Source: Deltaproteobacteria bacterium | GTDB taxonomy: Bacteria > Myxococcota_A > UBA9042 | Direction of reading: 5' to 3' | Assembly (NCBI GenBank): GCA_020632665.1 | Contig: JACKFC010000006.1 | Span: 1-64,000 of the forward strand | Length of the DNA stretch: 64,000 nucleotides | Part shown: positions 25,718 through 34,078 of the stretch, in pieces | How positions within the stretch are numbered: the first letter of the stretch is position 1 | Layout: each line of letters begins with the position of its first letter | Made by a program: the position numbers and the translations under genes | The notes under the pieces: generated by a model | What the model was told of the DNA's origin: nothing | The model's input: the letters and a program-made list of their open reading frames with translations, nothing else | Database searches by the model: none

Positions 25718-25749
25718 ACGAGCAGACCCAGCTCTCCAGTTTCTGTATT

Positions 25750-25987
25750 TCAGTCTGATTCAAAGAACTTCCGGACGCAGATGTAGCTGCGGCTGGTGGC
25801 GTCGAGCGCATGTCCATAGCGGTCGACCCCGCGCACGCGCTCGGGCGCATCGAGGCGTGCAGCGGCGAACCATCGGAGGACGCGGCGCTCCTGTGCATCG
25901 AACGGCCGGCACGGGACTGCGGTACGAAGGCGGCTATCCCGCTCGAACCACGACGCCGGGCTGTCGGCAAGGTCCAAGGTCTCAGCG
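25750..25987 (-). pseudogene. 3' remnant of a truncated gene
   Basis: A minus-strand frame without its own start encodes a sensible C-terminus (LDLADSPASWFERDSRLRT, RPFDAQERRVLRWFAAARL, GVDRYGHALDATSRSYICVRKFFESD, then stop). Its 5' end is replaced by the right half of a palindrome at 25988. The final codons occur again in the first unit of the tandem repeat, where the sequence is cut off sooner. It is read as the end of a gene broken by a palindrome-linked rearrangement. The protein family is not recognised. Confidence 0.5.
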
Positions 25988-26017
25988 GCAAAGTGTAAAG
26001 TATATGCACCTGGAACC
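25988..26017. repeat. Right half of the 60-bp palindrome, copy 2c
   Basis: GCAAAGTGTAAAGTATATGC followed by ACCTGGAACC and then AAATT. It pairs in position with the left halves at 25551/25691, so the broken gene fragment lies between two halves of one element. Confidence 0.75.
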
Positions 26018-26044
26018 AAATTGCCCGACTGCCAAAGGCCAGTC

Positions 26045-27052
26045 TCACCTGGCTAGATTGGGATCGGAGTGCATTACTGGACCAGCACTCAGATCTTGAT
26101 AGTTCCTAACTCTCGCGACGCAGCCAACCAGCCGACTGCGCCCTATGACCGCCCGCCTATATGAATATGTTTCCGAAAGCTCTATTGGCACTACACTACG
26201 ATAGAATCCGTCTTGACCAGCTAGCAAGTGGTGGAACTCCAGAGCGCTCATTACCTCCTGAACTCGAAACACTACGAAGCCAGTAGTCTTCTTGTTGCGA
26301 TGCGAACCACGCTCCCCTTTCCGTGCAGCTCGAGATTCCTTACAGACGACGGGAGGTTGAAAGTCTCCGTCCTCGCAGAAGGACAAGTCCTCCATTCTCC
26401 TACAATCAACGTCTTCCAACGCAAGCGTACGGGTCGCGTGGTAAGTCACAGATTCTCTGCAGTATCGAAGTCGCCTTGTAGAACTTGATCCACTACCTCC
26501 ACCAATAAATGCTCCGTGGAGACTGCCGTTCGAATCCCATGCAGGCCCGAGGGAGATGCAATTGTACTTCGATGTTGACCAGTCAATCGCGACGCGAATA
26601 GTTGCATCAACTATCACCTTGCGATCCATCCACTCGGATCCGAAGCTATGGACCCTCCTAGTGCGTGACGCACTTGTTGTTTCATTGAACGATGCCGTCG
26701 TTGGTTCCTCGGCAGCATGATTTGGCCATCCGTAAAGGCATCTCTTTGCCATTTCAATGCCATCATGCGGGCCGCCCTTGTAGCGATTTTCGAATCGAGA
26801 ACCATCAAGTGCCGGAGTCAACGGGCATTCTGAAGCCTCTGCAAGGATCCAATCGCATTGCATCCTGGGTAACCCATGATCATCTGGGGACGTTGCCCGC
26901 CGTTTTTCAACTACGCGGTCAACGGCCGCCCTTTCATTGGCCGGCGAACATACTCGCATGGATGAAGTGGTCGACAATGGGCAGGCACGTTGCTTCGTCT
27001 CGCTTCTCGATGCACACGAAGTGCACAAAAAGATCGTGATCAATATTGACAC
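26045..27052 (-). CDS. Lipoprotein of unknown function, AT-richer
   Basis: About 335 residues from a GTG at 27052. The start is uncertain because no strong ribosome binding site is seen, but it directly precedes MSILITIFLCTSCAS, a good lipobox. The mature part is hydrophilic with several cysteines (PRMQCDWILAEASECPLT, RRLRYCRESV, LEDVDCRRMEDLSFCEDGDF) and a Gly/Ser loop HGAFIGGGSGSSSTRR. No family is recognised. The composition is much less GC-rich than the chromosome and codon use is relaxed, as expected for acquired DNA. It stops 27 bp before the right half-palindrome at 26017. Its start lies 125 bp from the left end of the insertion sequence, which may have separated it from its promoter. 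Confidence 0.6.
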   Translation of the reverse strand: MSILITIFLCTSCASRSETKQRACPLSTTSSMRVCSPANERAAVDRVVEKRRATSPDDHGLPRMQCDWILAEASECPLTPALDGSRFENRYKGGPHDGIEMAKRCLYGWPNHAAEEPTTASFNETTSASRTRRVHSFGSEWMDRKVIVDATIRVAIDWSTSKYNCISLGPAWDSNGSLHGAFIGGGSGSSSTRRLRYCRESVTYHATRTLALEDVDCRRMEDLSFCEDGDFQPPVVCKESRAARKGERGSHRNKKTTGFVVFRVQEVMSALEFHHLLAGQDGFYRSVVPIELSETYSYRRAVIGRSRLVGCVARVRNYQDLSAGPVMHSDPNLAR

Positions 27053-27244
27053 CGAACGTGCAACTTGCGGTGGGAGGTGTAGGCTCAATAACAGGTGACT
27101 TCGGCTGTCGTGCCACGTCAGAGCTTTCCATTCATCGGACAATAGCCGCGTTCTGAACCAGCGCGATGCACAACTCGTTGTACACAGGGTGCAGATCCGT
27201 TCCGTGGGAGAAGAATCGGACCGATCAGTAGCGAAAAAGAGAGT

Positions 27245-27321
27245 GGAGAGGTACCTCAACGGTAGGAAAACAAACCAGACCTCCGTGCCGAACCCCGGCG
27301 CGGAGAACGAGGTACCTCTCC
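27245..27321 (+). promoter_or_regulatory. Inverted repeat in front of the transposase start
   Basis: GGAGAGGTACCTC (27245-27257) and its exact complement-oriented copy (27309-27321) flank 51 bases. The right arm ends at the base before the transposase ATG and contains its only GAGG. A transcript entering from outside would fold and hide the ribosome binding site, a known way of limiting transposase production; here it is inference. Confidence 0.5.
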
Positions 27322-28914
27322 ATGACAGATCGTAGCCCAGCGCAGAGCCGGAAGTCACACCCCATCCTGTCGAGCCTCGCCGTGGCATTGCGTCACCAGA
27401 GTGATCAGCGCCGCGGGCCCAGAATGGACAGTGTCCTGTCGTCTCTGCAGCAGCAGCTCGGCTTGAACCGCGCCAGCGCCCAAGCACTACTCGACGGGGT
27501 CGAGTCGTTGGGGGCCTACCTCTGTGCGAGCGTCGAGGGCGGCGACGCGCTGACCGAAGAAGACAACGCGGTGCAGGCCTCCCGCGAGGTGATTCGACCG
27601 GTGCTTCAGGCGCGGCTGCAGCGACGACTCGATGACCTCGAGCGCAAGGTCGAGCCGGTGGCGTGCGTCGACTGCTGCGAGACGATGCTATCGAAGGGTC
27701 TCCGTTCGGCGCAGTGGCAGAGCCTGTTCGGGGCAGTGGTGCTGCGCCGCCGCTACGTCCGCTGCCAGGGCTGCAGAGCCAGTCGATTTCCCAGTCAGGA
27801 CATACTGATGCTCGGATCGGAACGCACCACCGCCAGGCTCAGTGAAGCCGTCGCGATGCTCTGCACCGTGGTCTCTTACGAGATGGCAACCAAGCTCTGC
27901 AGCGACTTGTTCGGTGCCGAAGTGAGTTGCCACGGCGCCCAACGAATCGTCGGTCGCAGAGCAGCGATGCGCGACCAGATCGTGGAGCGACAGGCTCGGC
28001 GATTCCAGCTCCGTGACGCCGCGGGCCATGCGCGGCATCCCCGACGACCGCACGACGCGCGACTTCGCAAACCCAAGGTGACCTACCTCGAGTGCGACGG
28101 CGTCTACGCGATGACGCGGCAATACCAGCAGCCACAAGACGCGCGGCCCGAGCACGACGAACAGGTCCAACCTGACAGTCAGCCCAGCAAGCAGACACGC
28201 GGAGGAGCTGGTCGTCGCTACAAGCTCGAAGGGCGCGAAATCAAGAACGCAATCCTGTACTCCGAGGACGATGTCGCCAAGCTGGCCAACCGTCGCGGCT
28301 GCCTACTGCGCAAGACGTACGTCTCGGTGCTCGGCACGCCGCAAGATCTTGCCTTGCAGCTGGGCCCCGAGCTGCTCCGCCAGCGCGCCGACCAAGCCAA
28401 GCTCGTCGTCAGCATCAGCGATGGAGCGGTGTGGATCCGAAATATGGTCGACGAGTTGCCGTTCAAGGTGCTGCAAATCCTGGACCTGTACCACGTCAAG
28501 CACCGTCTCCACGAAGGCGGCAAGGCGCTACATCCCAACGACGACGAAGCCGCCCGCCGCTGGAGCAAGCTGCAGGCGGCGCGCATCGAACAGGGCGATT
28601 TGTCGTTGGTGCTCGAGACACTCGCGCAGGCCGCCCCCGCGAAGGAGGCGGGCGCGAAAGTTATCGACGAGCTGACGACCTACCTCAGCAACAACCGCGA
28701 CCGGATGGACTATCCGCGTTACCGCGAGATGGGCCTGCGCGTGGGCTCTGGCGCCATCGAAAGCGCGAACCATCACCTGACCGGTGGGCGGTTGCGACAG
28801 CAAGGCATGCGGTGGAACGAAGCCGGCGCCGCAGAGATGAGCGGCCTGCGAGCGGACCTGTTCAACGACAGGTGGCGGATGCGATCACGGCAGGTGCTCC
28901 GTGCGGCGGCGTAG
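27322..28914 (+). CDS. ISKra4-like family transposase
   Basis: A 530-residue DDE-type transposase. N-terminal half: a zinc-ribbon-like region with CVDCCETM and YVRCQGC (about 118-160). Core: VTYLECDGVYAM (first acidic residue), LVVSISDGAVWIRNMV (second) and LGSGAIE-like VGSGAIESANHHLTGGRLRQQGMRW (third Glu), typical of ISKra4-like and UPF0236-related transposases. A polar insertion with QPQDARPEHDEQVQPDSQPSKQ (about 271-292) follows the first acidic motif. The frame is intact, so the element may be active. It is the only plus-strand full-length gene in the 23.9-35.9 kb mosaic. Confidence 0.88.
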   Translation: MTDRSPAQSRKSHPILSSLAVALRHQSDQRRGPRMDSVLSSLQQQLGLNRASAQALLDGVESLGAYLCASVEGGDALTEEDNAVQASREVIRPVLQARLQRRLDDLERKVEPVACVDCCETMLSKGLRSAQWQSLFGAVVLRRRYVRCQGCRASRFPSQDILMLGSERTTARLSEAVAMLCTVVSYEMATKLCSDLFGAEVSCHGAQRIVGRRAAMRDQIVERQARRFQLRDAAGHARHPRRPHDARLRKPKVTYLECDGVYAMTRQYQQPQDARPEHDEQVQPDSQPSKQTRGGAGRRYKLEGREIKNAILYSEDDVAKLANRRGCLLRKTYVSVLGTPQDLALQLGPELLRQRADQAKLVVSISDGAVWIRNMVDELPFKVLQILDLYHVKHRLHEGGKALHPNDDEAARRWSKLQAARIEQGDLSLVLETLAQAAPAKEAGAKVIDELTTYLSNNRDRMDYPRYREMGLRVGSGAIESANHHLTGGRLRQQGMRWNEAGAAEMSGLRADLFNDRWRMRSRQVLRAAA

Positions 28915-28947
28915 CTCCCACGGTACCGGGCTGCACCCTTGTACACA

Positions 28948-29188
28948 CTACCAGCTTGACGGGGAGTGTTTCTTTATTCTTCTCTCTCATTCCCCTCCTT
29001 AGGACACCAAGTATGGCTACTAGTACCGCAGGCCGCAAGTTCCTTCCGGGATCGACGAGACCTTGCAGGCCTGCGATCCTGCACGCATGACGATACCCGG
29101 CCCGCGCTCACGCCCCCTTCCGATGACCGACGAACTTCGCTGCGCGCTGCAGGCCCTGGCTGCCAGGAGATCTGGTTCCGACAGCTAG
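28948..29188. other. Stretch without a clear gene, with a cut-off coding start
   Basis: A pyrimidine-rich part (28975-29000) is followed by GC-rich, host-like sequence. A short frame from ATG 29123 (MTDELRCALQALAARRSGSDS) ends at 29188, at the edge of palindrome copy 3; it may be the first codons of a host gene cut off there. GATCTGGTTCC at 29169-29179 repeats the beginning of the palindrome just before it. Confidence 0.35.
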
Positions 29189-29248
29189 GGTTCCAGGTGC
29201 TTATACTTTACACTTTCCGGAAAGCATAAAGTATAAGCACCTGGAACC
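29189..29248. repeat. 60-bp palindrome, copy 3
   Basis: A nearly perfect palindrome: GGTTCCAGGTGCTTATAC arm, centre CTTTCCGGAAAG, and the complementary arm ending GCACCTGGAACC, then AATTTCCT. It forms the left border of the duplicated 1.5-kb segment. Confidence 0.9.
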
Positions 29249-29254
29249 AATTTC

Positions 29255-29374
29255 CTCGCGGCGACGGTCGGCGAGATGCCGCTGTGGCAGGTCGAGGCCG
29301 TGCGACGGCACGAGCTGGCGAATAAGGGCCGGGTGACGGTGCTGCGTGCGTGCGAGGCGCGGCTCGGGGCGTAG
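29255..29374 (+). pseudogene. Truncated 3' copy of the 22968 gene
   Basis: The last 39 codons and stop (from LAATVGEMPLWQVEAVRRHE to CEARLGA) match 23265-23384 with a silent change or two. The start and first 99 codons are absent; the copy begins right after palindrome copy 3. It cannot be translated on its own. Confidence 0.85.
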
Positions 29375-29547
29375 CTGGGGGACCGGTGCGGCGGTCGACC
29401 GGCGAGTCCGTGGGAATTTCTGCGACCAGCGCCGCCCGTTTGGTGGGGTGACAGCGTCGGCATTTGAACTCGGTCCCGGCGTGGTTTCTTTCTTTGGCAG
29501 AGACGACAAGGACACAACCATCGTGCCGTGGCGCCTGATGTCTCATG

Positions 29548-29750
29548 GAGCCGCGAAGCGGCGCCGGACGGTAGCCTGGGGTGATAACCCCAGGACCTAG
29601 CGCACAATTGAGGGAGCCGCGAAGCGGCGGCGGGTCGGGCCATGAGTCGACCACTCGGGTTCCCGTCGCCGCTTCGCGGCTTCCGCAATATCCATCGGCA
29701 TCCCTGGGGTTGGCACCCCAGGCTACTTCCCTGCCGCCGCTTCGCGGCTC
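29548..29750. repeat. 200-bp palindromic repeat with four REP-like units, copy B
   Basis: Same structure as 23558-23760, with one visible base change (TTCTGCAAT to TTCCGCAAT), carried by the duplication. The bases on either side (29375-29547 and 29751-29868) hold no gene. Confidence 0.7.
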
Positions 29751-29868
29751 TGCTTCAGTGTGAAGACCGTTGCTGTCCGCATGGGCGTTCTGCCCAGCGT
29801 TGAGAAACGCCACGCGGAAGATCGATGATTGGGCTCAACATCAGCGATCGGCGCTGTGACAACGTCGT

Positions 29869-30519
29869 TCACGCCATCGCTGGGCCCGCCGGCGCCCCGT
29901 CGGGCTGCGCGCCCGGCCAGCACAGCGCCGCCGCGCCCGCCAGCGCGAGCAGGGCGTCTCGCGGTTGTTCGAAGTGCACCCCACGGAGCCGCTTGGTCGC
30001 GCCGCCCTGCACCGTGATCCGCACCTCCCAGTTGTCGCTCGCCTCCGCCAGCAGCGCGTGCAGCGCCGCGCGTGGCGATCCCGCGCGGGCCGCGGCGAGC
30101 TCCAGCGGGCGGGTGGACGCCACGAGCGCGGCCGCTGCCTTGGCATCCACCCCGGCCAGCGCCTCGAGGATCGGGAGCGGAGCGTAGTGCCCGCCGCCCG
30201 TGCGCCTCGGCAGCAAGCGCGAGAAGCGCACCGTGGTGACCTCGCTCCAAGGAGCCCGCTGCACCACGCCCCCGGCTGAGAACGCGAGCCCTGCCCCGTC
30301 GACCACCAGCTCCCGCGACAGCTCCGAGCGCGACAGGGCGACGAGCCCGGCGGACGCCAGGAAGCAGCCAGCGATCACCCCGAGGCCGGCGTCCGCGAAC
30401 CAGCCGAGCGCGCCGAGGATGCCGCTGCCCGCGGCACCCAAGGGCAGGAAGCTCTGCCATTCTGGGCGGTAGCGGAGGGTCACGGGCTCCAGGGGGCTCT
30501 CGGGAGTCTCGGGGGTCAT
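29869..30519 (-). CDS. Two-segment membrane protein of unknown function, copy B
   Basis: A 216-residue near-identical copy of the protein at 23879-24529. Same start context (GGAGG, seven bases, ATG at 30519), same hydrophobic hairpin and C-terminal domain. Differences seen include LVALSRSEL for LVAMSRSEL, GGVVQ for GGAVQ, WSEV for WSDV and SRLLPRR for SRFVPRR. The frame has no stop or shift, so both copies may be functional or the copying is recent. This copy is enclosed by palindromes 3 and 4. Confidence 0.75.
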   Translation of the reverse strand: MTPETPESPLEPVTLRYRPEWQSFLPLGAAGSGILGALGWFADAGLGVIAGCFLASAGLVALSRSELSRELVVDGAGLAFSAGGVVQRAPWSEVTTVRFSRLLPRRTGGGHYAPLPILEALAGVDAKAAAALVASTRPLELAAARAGSPRAALHALLAEASDNWEVRITVQGGATKRLRGVHFEQPRDALLALAGAAALCWPGAQPDGAPAGPAMA

Positions 30520-30720
30520 GGTCTCGCCTCCAATTCGTGGGCCTTTCGGGTGTTGGTCCTGGCGGCCGCCTGACGTGTCCCCAGGGTCGGTCCAAGCGTA
30601 GGGGAAAAAGGCAAGAGGATGCCACATCGTTGCCTTCCTCGAGCAAGGCCGGCAGGCCCGGAGTCACGGGGTCGCAGGCCAAGCCCTGGAGGCGGTCATG
30701 TAAACGGGGGGATCCATCAG

Positions 30721-30780
30721 GATTCCAGGTGTTTGTACTTTGCACTCTACGGAAAGTGTAAAGTATAAGCACCTGGAACC
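30721..30780. repeat. 60-bp palindrome, copy 4
   Basis: Starts GATTCCAGGTGTTTGTACTT with the same unusual left-arm bases as copy 1, but its right arm (AAAGTGTAAAGTATAAGCAC) has the common form. Followed by AATTTGCT. Right border of the duplicated segment. Confidence 0.85.
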
Positions 30781-30804
30781 AATTTGCTACTGGAGAACTC
30801 ATCT

Positions 30805-31377
30805 TTAATCCTCACAAGAGATCGAAGAGTCGTTCCAATATACTTCCCGGATGACTAGCACCTCAAGGAGCTTGTCATGCGATCGGATCTCCAAGGTTGC
30901 GACGCAGAGAGGGCCTTCAGTCGCAGGCATTTTGGCGAGCACGTACTTCGCACGAAGGTTGGATCGGCTCTCGGGCTCTGTCACTCTCACCCTCGGCGGA
31001 ATTATGTCGTCCAAACACCCGACGTCCCGACCATCACACGGCGACGCGAAACCTTGCGCCCCAAGTGCTGACAGGGTTGCGGCCGCAATAACTTCTGCAT
31101 CGCAATGTGACATGTAGGAGACGACATCTTGTTGAGGAATCGAAGGAGGAGCCTCCCCAGAAGACGTGCCGATAGCCTTTCCTACAACACAGATGCGTGG
31201 AAGCCTCCTAAGGCTTCGCGGTAAAATGGCTTTCCAGAGCTTGCCGTCCTGCTCATATGACACAGTTTCAAACACGAATGCATGAGGGTGCTTGTCATCC
31301 GGCGATATCTCACAACCGCCTGAACATGCAAGCCAGACAAGCGTGCCAATGATTGCAGCCTTGTCGAAATCAATCAT
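30805..31377 (-). CDS. Lipoprotein of unknown function
   Basis: A 190-residue protein from ATG 31377, ten bases after GAGG; an in-frame ATG at 31398 would add MKRGCSA. The N-terminus MIDFDKAAIIGTLVWLACSGGCEIS holds a hydrophobic core and a possible lipobox at SGGC (or WLAC). The mature part has EISPDDKHPHAF, SYMSHCDAEVIAAATLSALG, SPCDGRDVGCLDDIIPPRV and GPLCVATLEI. No family is recognised. The AT-richer composition differs from the chromosome. It lies between palindromes 4 and 5 and stops 24 bp from copy 4. Confidence 0.65.
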   Translation of the reverse strand: MIDFDKAAIIGTLVWLACSGGCEISPDDKHPHAFVFETVSYEQDGKLWKAILPRSLRRLPRICVVGKAIGTSSGEAPPSIPQQDVVSYMSHCDAEVIAAATLSALGAQGFASPCDGRDVGCLDDIIPPRVRVTEPESRSNLRAKYVLAKMPATEGPLCVATLEIRSHDKLLEVLVIREVYWNDSSISCED

Positions 31378-31430
31378 TGCACTACATCCTCGCTTCATGG
31401 TGACAAGCTGAAACTGCAGCTGGGGATCTC

Positions 31431-31492
31431 GCTCCAGGTGCTTATACTACTTTATACTTTGCGGAAAGTGCAAAGCATAAGCACCTGGAACC
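31431..31492. repeat. 60-bp palindrome, copy 5
   Basis: Starts GCTCCAGGTGCTTATAC; a three-base ACT insertion lengthens the left arm. Ends GCACCTGGAACC, followed by AACTTTCG. Confidence 0.85.
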
Positions 31493-31578
31493 AACTTTCG
31501 CCGGAACCACCTTTCGCTTTCCATTTGCGCCGCTTGGTAGGAACTCAAGCTCGTTGGGGCATCCGGAATCTGGGTCGT

Positions 31579-33726
31579 TCATGGGCCATCTCCCTCGGGC
31601 ATCGCGACGCACACACTCGATGTATTGCAGACACCAAATTTCGCACTGTCCAGCATGCAAACCGTGCCGGTCAGGTCAATTGGGTTGTTCTCATCGACCC
31701 AGTCAAAGAGAGTCTTCCGACACGGGTTCGAATCGTAGCAGACGGAACAAGGCGTCAGGTTGAGCACTGGGAAACTGCCGGCCGCAAACGACTGAAACAG
31801 GTAGCCAATATCCTTTAGCCAGACCCGACAGGTGCTTCCGTCGAAGGCGAACTCCCTCATCAGCGCAGCTGGCCCCAACTCTGCCCCACCTGCAGCATCC
31901 TCCACAGCTTCAGCATAGTACTCCATTTGTGCCTGCTTGGCCGTTCCTTGTACGACGCCGTAATCTAGCGCGCTCCTGAAGTATTCTTTCGGTGCCGGGA
32001 CACTTGCGGGGTCACCCACCGGATACGGAGCTTTGCGCGGGACTACAATCAGCGAGGAGCTGGGGGCACGCAAGACCGTGTACGGCACGGCACGATGCGA
32101 TGCGGAGATACCACGCCACCATGCAGAATCGGCAATTGCAGCCAGAGGGTTGTCACGAACTACAAGCGTTGTCGCAGCACCCGACTGCTCTCCCCAAGCG
32201 GCCGCCGAAAGGGGCTCAATTTCCTGGGAAAACACAGCCTTCTTTGCAATCGAGGCATACCGATGCTTCGACTCCACGCTTTCGGGCGGCCCTACGAGTG
32301 CTCGATAGCGAATCGAACCACTCGGGAGAACGAGTCCGTAGCCACCGTACATCCCGGGATCACGGCGCCCGGAAATGGAGCCGTCAGCCGCGTGGATCCG
32401 CAAGAGAACTCCCGACGGCTGGAGCATGGCGGCGATGTCGCCGTCACCGATCGCGGTGGCCCACGCGACCCCGAACGTCGGTGCGGCCCATCCGGAAGTC
32501 GCACTCTGAGGCCCGGTGTCATGCAGCGCGTAGACTCTCCCGGCTTCGTCGAACAGCACCACAGCAACTCGTCGATCCTCCAACGAGCGGTCGCGATTCC
32601 ACCAAATCGCCGTAGGCAGTATTGCTGCAAACAATCCGTAATCCAGTCGCACCAACCGCCCCCCCTCGGCGACGGCCTGAAGCATGATTTCGTATGGCCC
32701 ATGCGTGCGGTCCCACGGCTTGATACTCGCGCAATCTTTGGAACCTGGAGCGGTCATGAGGTCACGCGGAAAGTCTGGCGCACTGTGTTTCCGAAGCACA
32801 ATCGGTCCACGAATGAGCTCGAGACTTGGCCCAAGCTGCGCGATCCAGTCAGCAGCAACTCGCTGTGATCCGTACTCTTCAGCCTGTCCGTCAGGATGCC
32901 CGTGGCCAAGTACCCACACAGTATCCCCTGGCCCCGGGATGCCGTCTGCGAGATACGAAACAGTCTCGTCGAGCAGCAAGGTCCAAACGCCGTTATACGG
33001 CCAGCCAGGATTGCATTGGGTAGGGGGCGGGGGGGCACCGATGATCTGGTGCGCAGTGCGGCCTACCAGCTTCGCCTTGCCCAGGGAGTTGCCGAAGTTC
33101 GTTCGTGACACATGCCAGGGGAAGACCCAGATTTGATCGCCGCTTGAGGAGAAGAAGCGGTTCAGGTTGGCCATCCCGCCCTCCGAGATCATGCCCAACC
33201 ACGCGTCCCACCCGGGCTCGCTGACCTCGCCGAAAACGCCTTCGTAGTTCTCTGCCAAGCCAATAGCGGGTCCTCCTTTGGAATCGCAATCTAGTTTTCC
33301 CTTGATTGATTGGCAATGCTTGTCGTTCAGCACCGGAACATGCGTACATGTACCTACCGTGCATACATCGATCGTACAAACATCTCCGTCGTAGCATGAG
33401 GGAAACAGTGGGAGGCAGTTGCCGTCGCGGCATTCTGATGAACTCGTACAGGGGTCGCCGTCGTCGCAAGGCAGTCCATTCCTTACTTGAATATCAGGTC
33501 CGCAACCAACGGACCATTGACTCGCCGTGTCGAAGGTTTCGGCGTTCGCAACGTCCGATGCATCGTTCGTTGCGCTTGTATCCACATCGCTTTCCTCGAG
33601 TACCTCGACAGCCTCTGAGTCTGGCCACTTCGTCTGGTTGCCGACGGGCACCGGTGGCTCGCTGCAGCCAAGGAGGAGGGTGGTGACGATTGAGCAGAAT
33701 CGGTAGCTGTCAGTCTTGCCGAACAT
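31579..33726 (-). CDS. Large Cys-rich lipoprotein
   Basis: A 715-residue lipoprotein starting at ATG 33726 (MFGKTDSYRFCSIVTTLLLGCSEPP); the frame is open 54 bases further upstream but only this start gives a signal peptide with lipobox LLLGC. After an acidic Ser/Asp/Glu linker come Cys repeats of the CDDGDPCTSSSEC and CYDGDVCTIDVC type (about 90-150), as in the host surface lipoproteins. The long rest (about 165-715) has no recognised motif; it contains VWVLGHGHPDGQAEEYG, LPSGSIRYRALVG and a C-terminal Cys pair SVCYDSNPC. Composition is AT-richer than the chromosomal lipoproteins, although the architecture is the same, so it may come from a related organism. It stops 86 bp from palindrome 5. 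Confidence 0.75.
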   Translation of the reverse strand: MFGKTDSYRFCSIVTTLLLGCSEPPVPVGNQTKWPDSEAVEVLEESDVDTSATNDASDVANAETFDTASQWSVGCGPDIQVRNGLPCDDGDPCTSSSECRDGNCLPLFPSCYDGDVCTIDVCTVGTCTHVPVLNDKHCQSIKGKLDCDSKGGPAIGLAENYEGVFGEVSEPGWDAWLGMISEGGMANLNRFFSSSGDQIWVFPWHVSRTNFGNSLGKAKLVGRTAHQIIGAPPPPTQCNPGWPYNGVWTLLLDETVSYLADGIPGPGDTVWVLGHGHPDGQAEEYGSQRVAADWIAQLGPSLELIRGPIVLRKHSAPDFPRDLMTAPGSKDCASIKPWDRTHGPYEIMLQAVAEGGRLVRLDYGLFAAILPTAIWWNRDRSLEDRRVAVVLFDEAGRVYALHDTGPQSATSGWAAPTFGVAWATAIGDGDIAAMLQPSGVLLRIHAADGSISGRRDPGMYGGYGLVLPSGSIRYRALVGPPESVESKHRYASIAKKAVFSQEIEPLSAAAWGEQSGAATTLVVRDNPLAAIADSAWWRGISASHRAVPYTVLRAPSSSLIVVPRKAPYPVGDPASVPAPKEYFRSALDYGVVQGTAKQAQMEYYAEAVEDAAGGAELGPAALMREFAFDGSTCRVWLKDIGYLFQSFAAGSFPVLNLTPCSVCYDSNPCRKTLFDWVDENNPIDLTGTVCMLDSAKFGVCNTSSVCVAMPEGDGP

Positions 33727-34078
33727 TCGTGCCCTCCAGAGTCTCGGGGACTGGAGAGTGCGTTGCAAAGGGAGACACACAGTAGCAGTCGACCAATGAC
33801 ACGCACCAATGTTGCTGATGGCCGTCCACGATGCCTTCCGGCACTGGCGGATACCGGGGAGATGGGCACATCTTATTACAACGGATAGTCCACATGAGGT
33901 CTATTGGACGAAGCCGCTCCGCGGACGCGCCTGACGGCGCCGAGCCCCCGATTCGCGTCACTACGTCCCATCGCAACTCCCATCCTCCGGCCGCATCGCC
34001 CATTTCGTCCAACCGCAGCACCCTCCTCCGACCCGGCCCGCACACCAACGTTCGGCCGGCAACCGGAGGAATTTCAAC
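33727..34078. other. Stretch without a recognised gene
   Basis: The part next to the lipoprotein start is AT-richer; from about 33900 the sequence becomes GC-rich and host-like, ending in CCGGAGGAATTTCAAC in front of the truncated gene at 34079. No convincing coding frame, RNA or repeat is seen in it. Confidence 0.4.

Larger units (their letters stand above)
25546..25819. repeat. Tandem 134-bp direct repeat (140-bp period)
   Basis: 25546-25679 and 25686-25819 are the same sequence with a single mismatch seen (CAAAGATCTT against CAAAGAACTT). Each unit begins with the left half of the 60-bp palindrome and continues with the 3' end of a minus-strand coding sequence. The near identity implies a recent duplication. 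Confidence 0.85.
27178..28947 (+). mobile_element. ISKra4-like insertion sequence
   Basis: About 1.77 kb bounded by imperfect terminal inverted repeats: left 27178-27210 (core CAGGGTGCAG and CCGTGGGAG) and right 28915-28947 (CTCCCACGG and CTGCACCCT). The two match at most of about 32 positions with one single-base gap. It contains one transposase gene. No target-site duplication could be seen in the flanks. It sits within the palindrome-separated region between the lipoprotein gene at 26045 and palindrome copy 3. Confidence 0.8.

Noticed and set aside
31721..31740. tRNA T-loop-like GGGTTCGAATC
   Set aside because: It lies inside the lipoprotein gene at 31579-33726 and no acceptor stem or anticodon arm can be formed around it.
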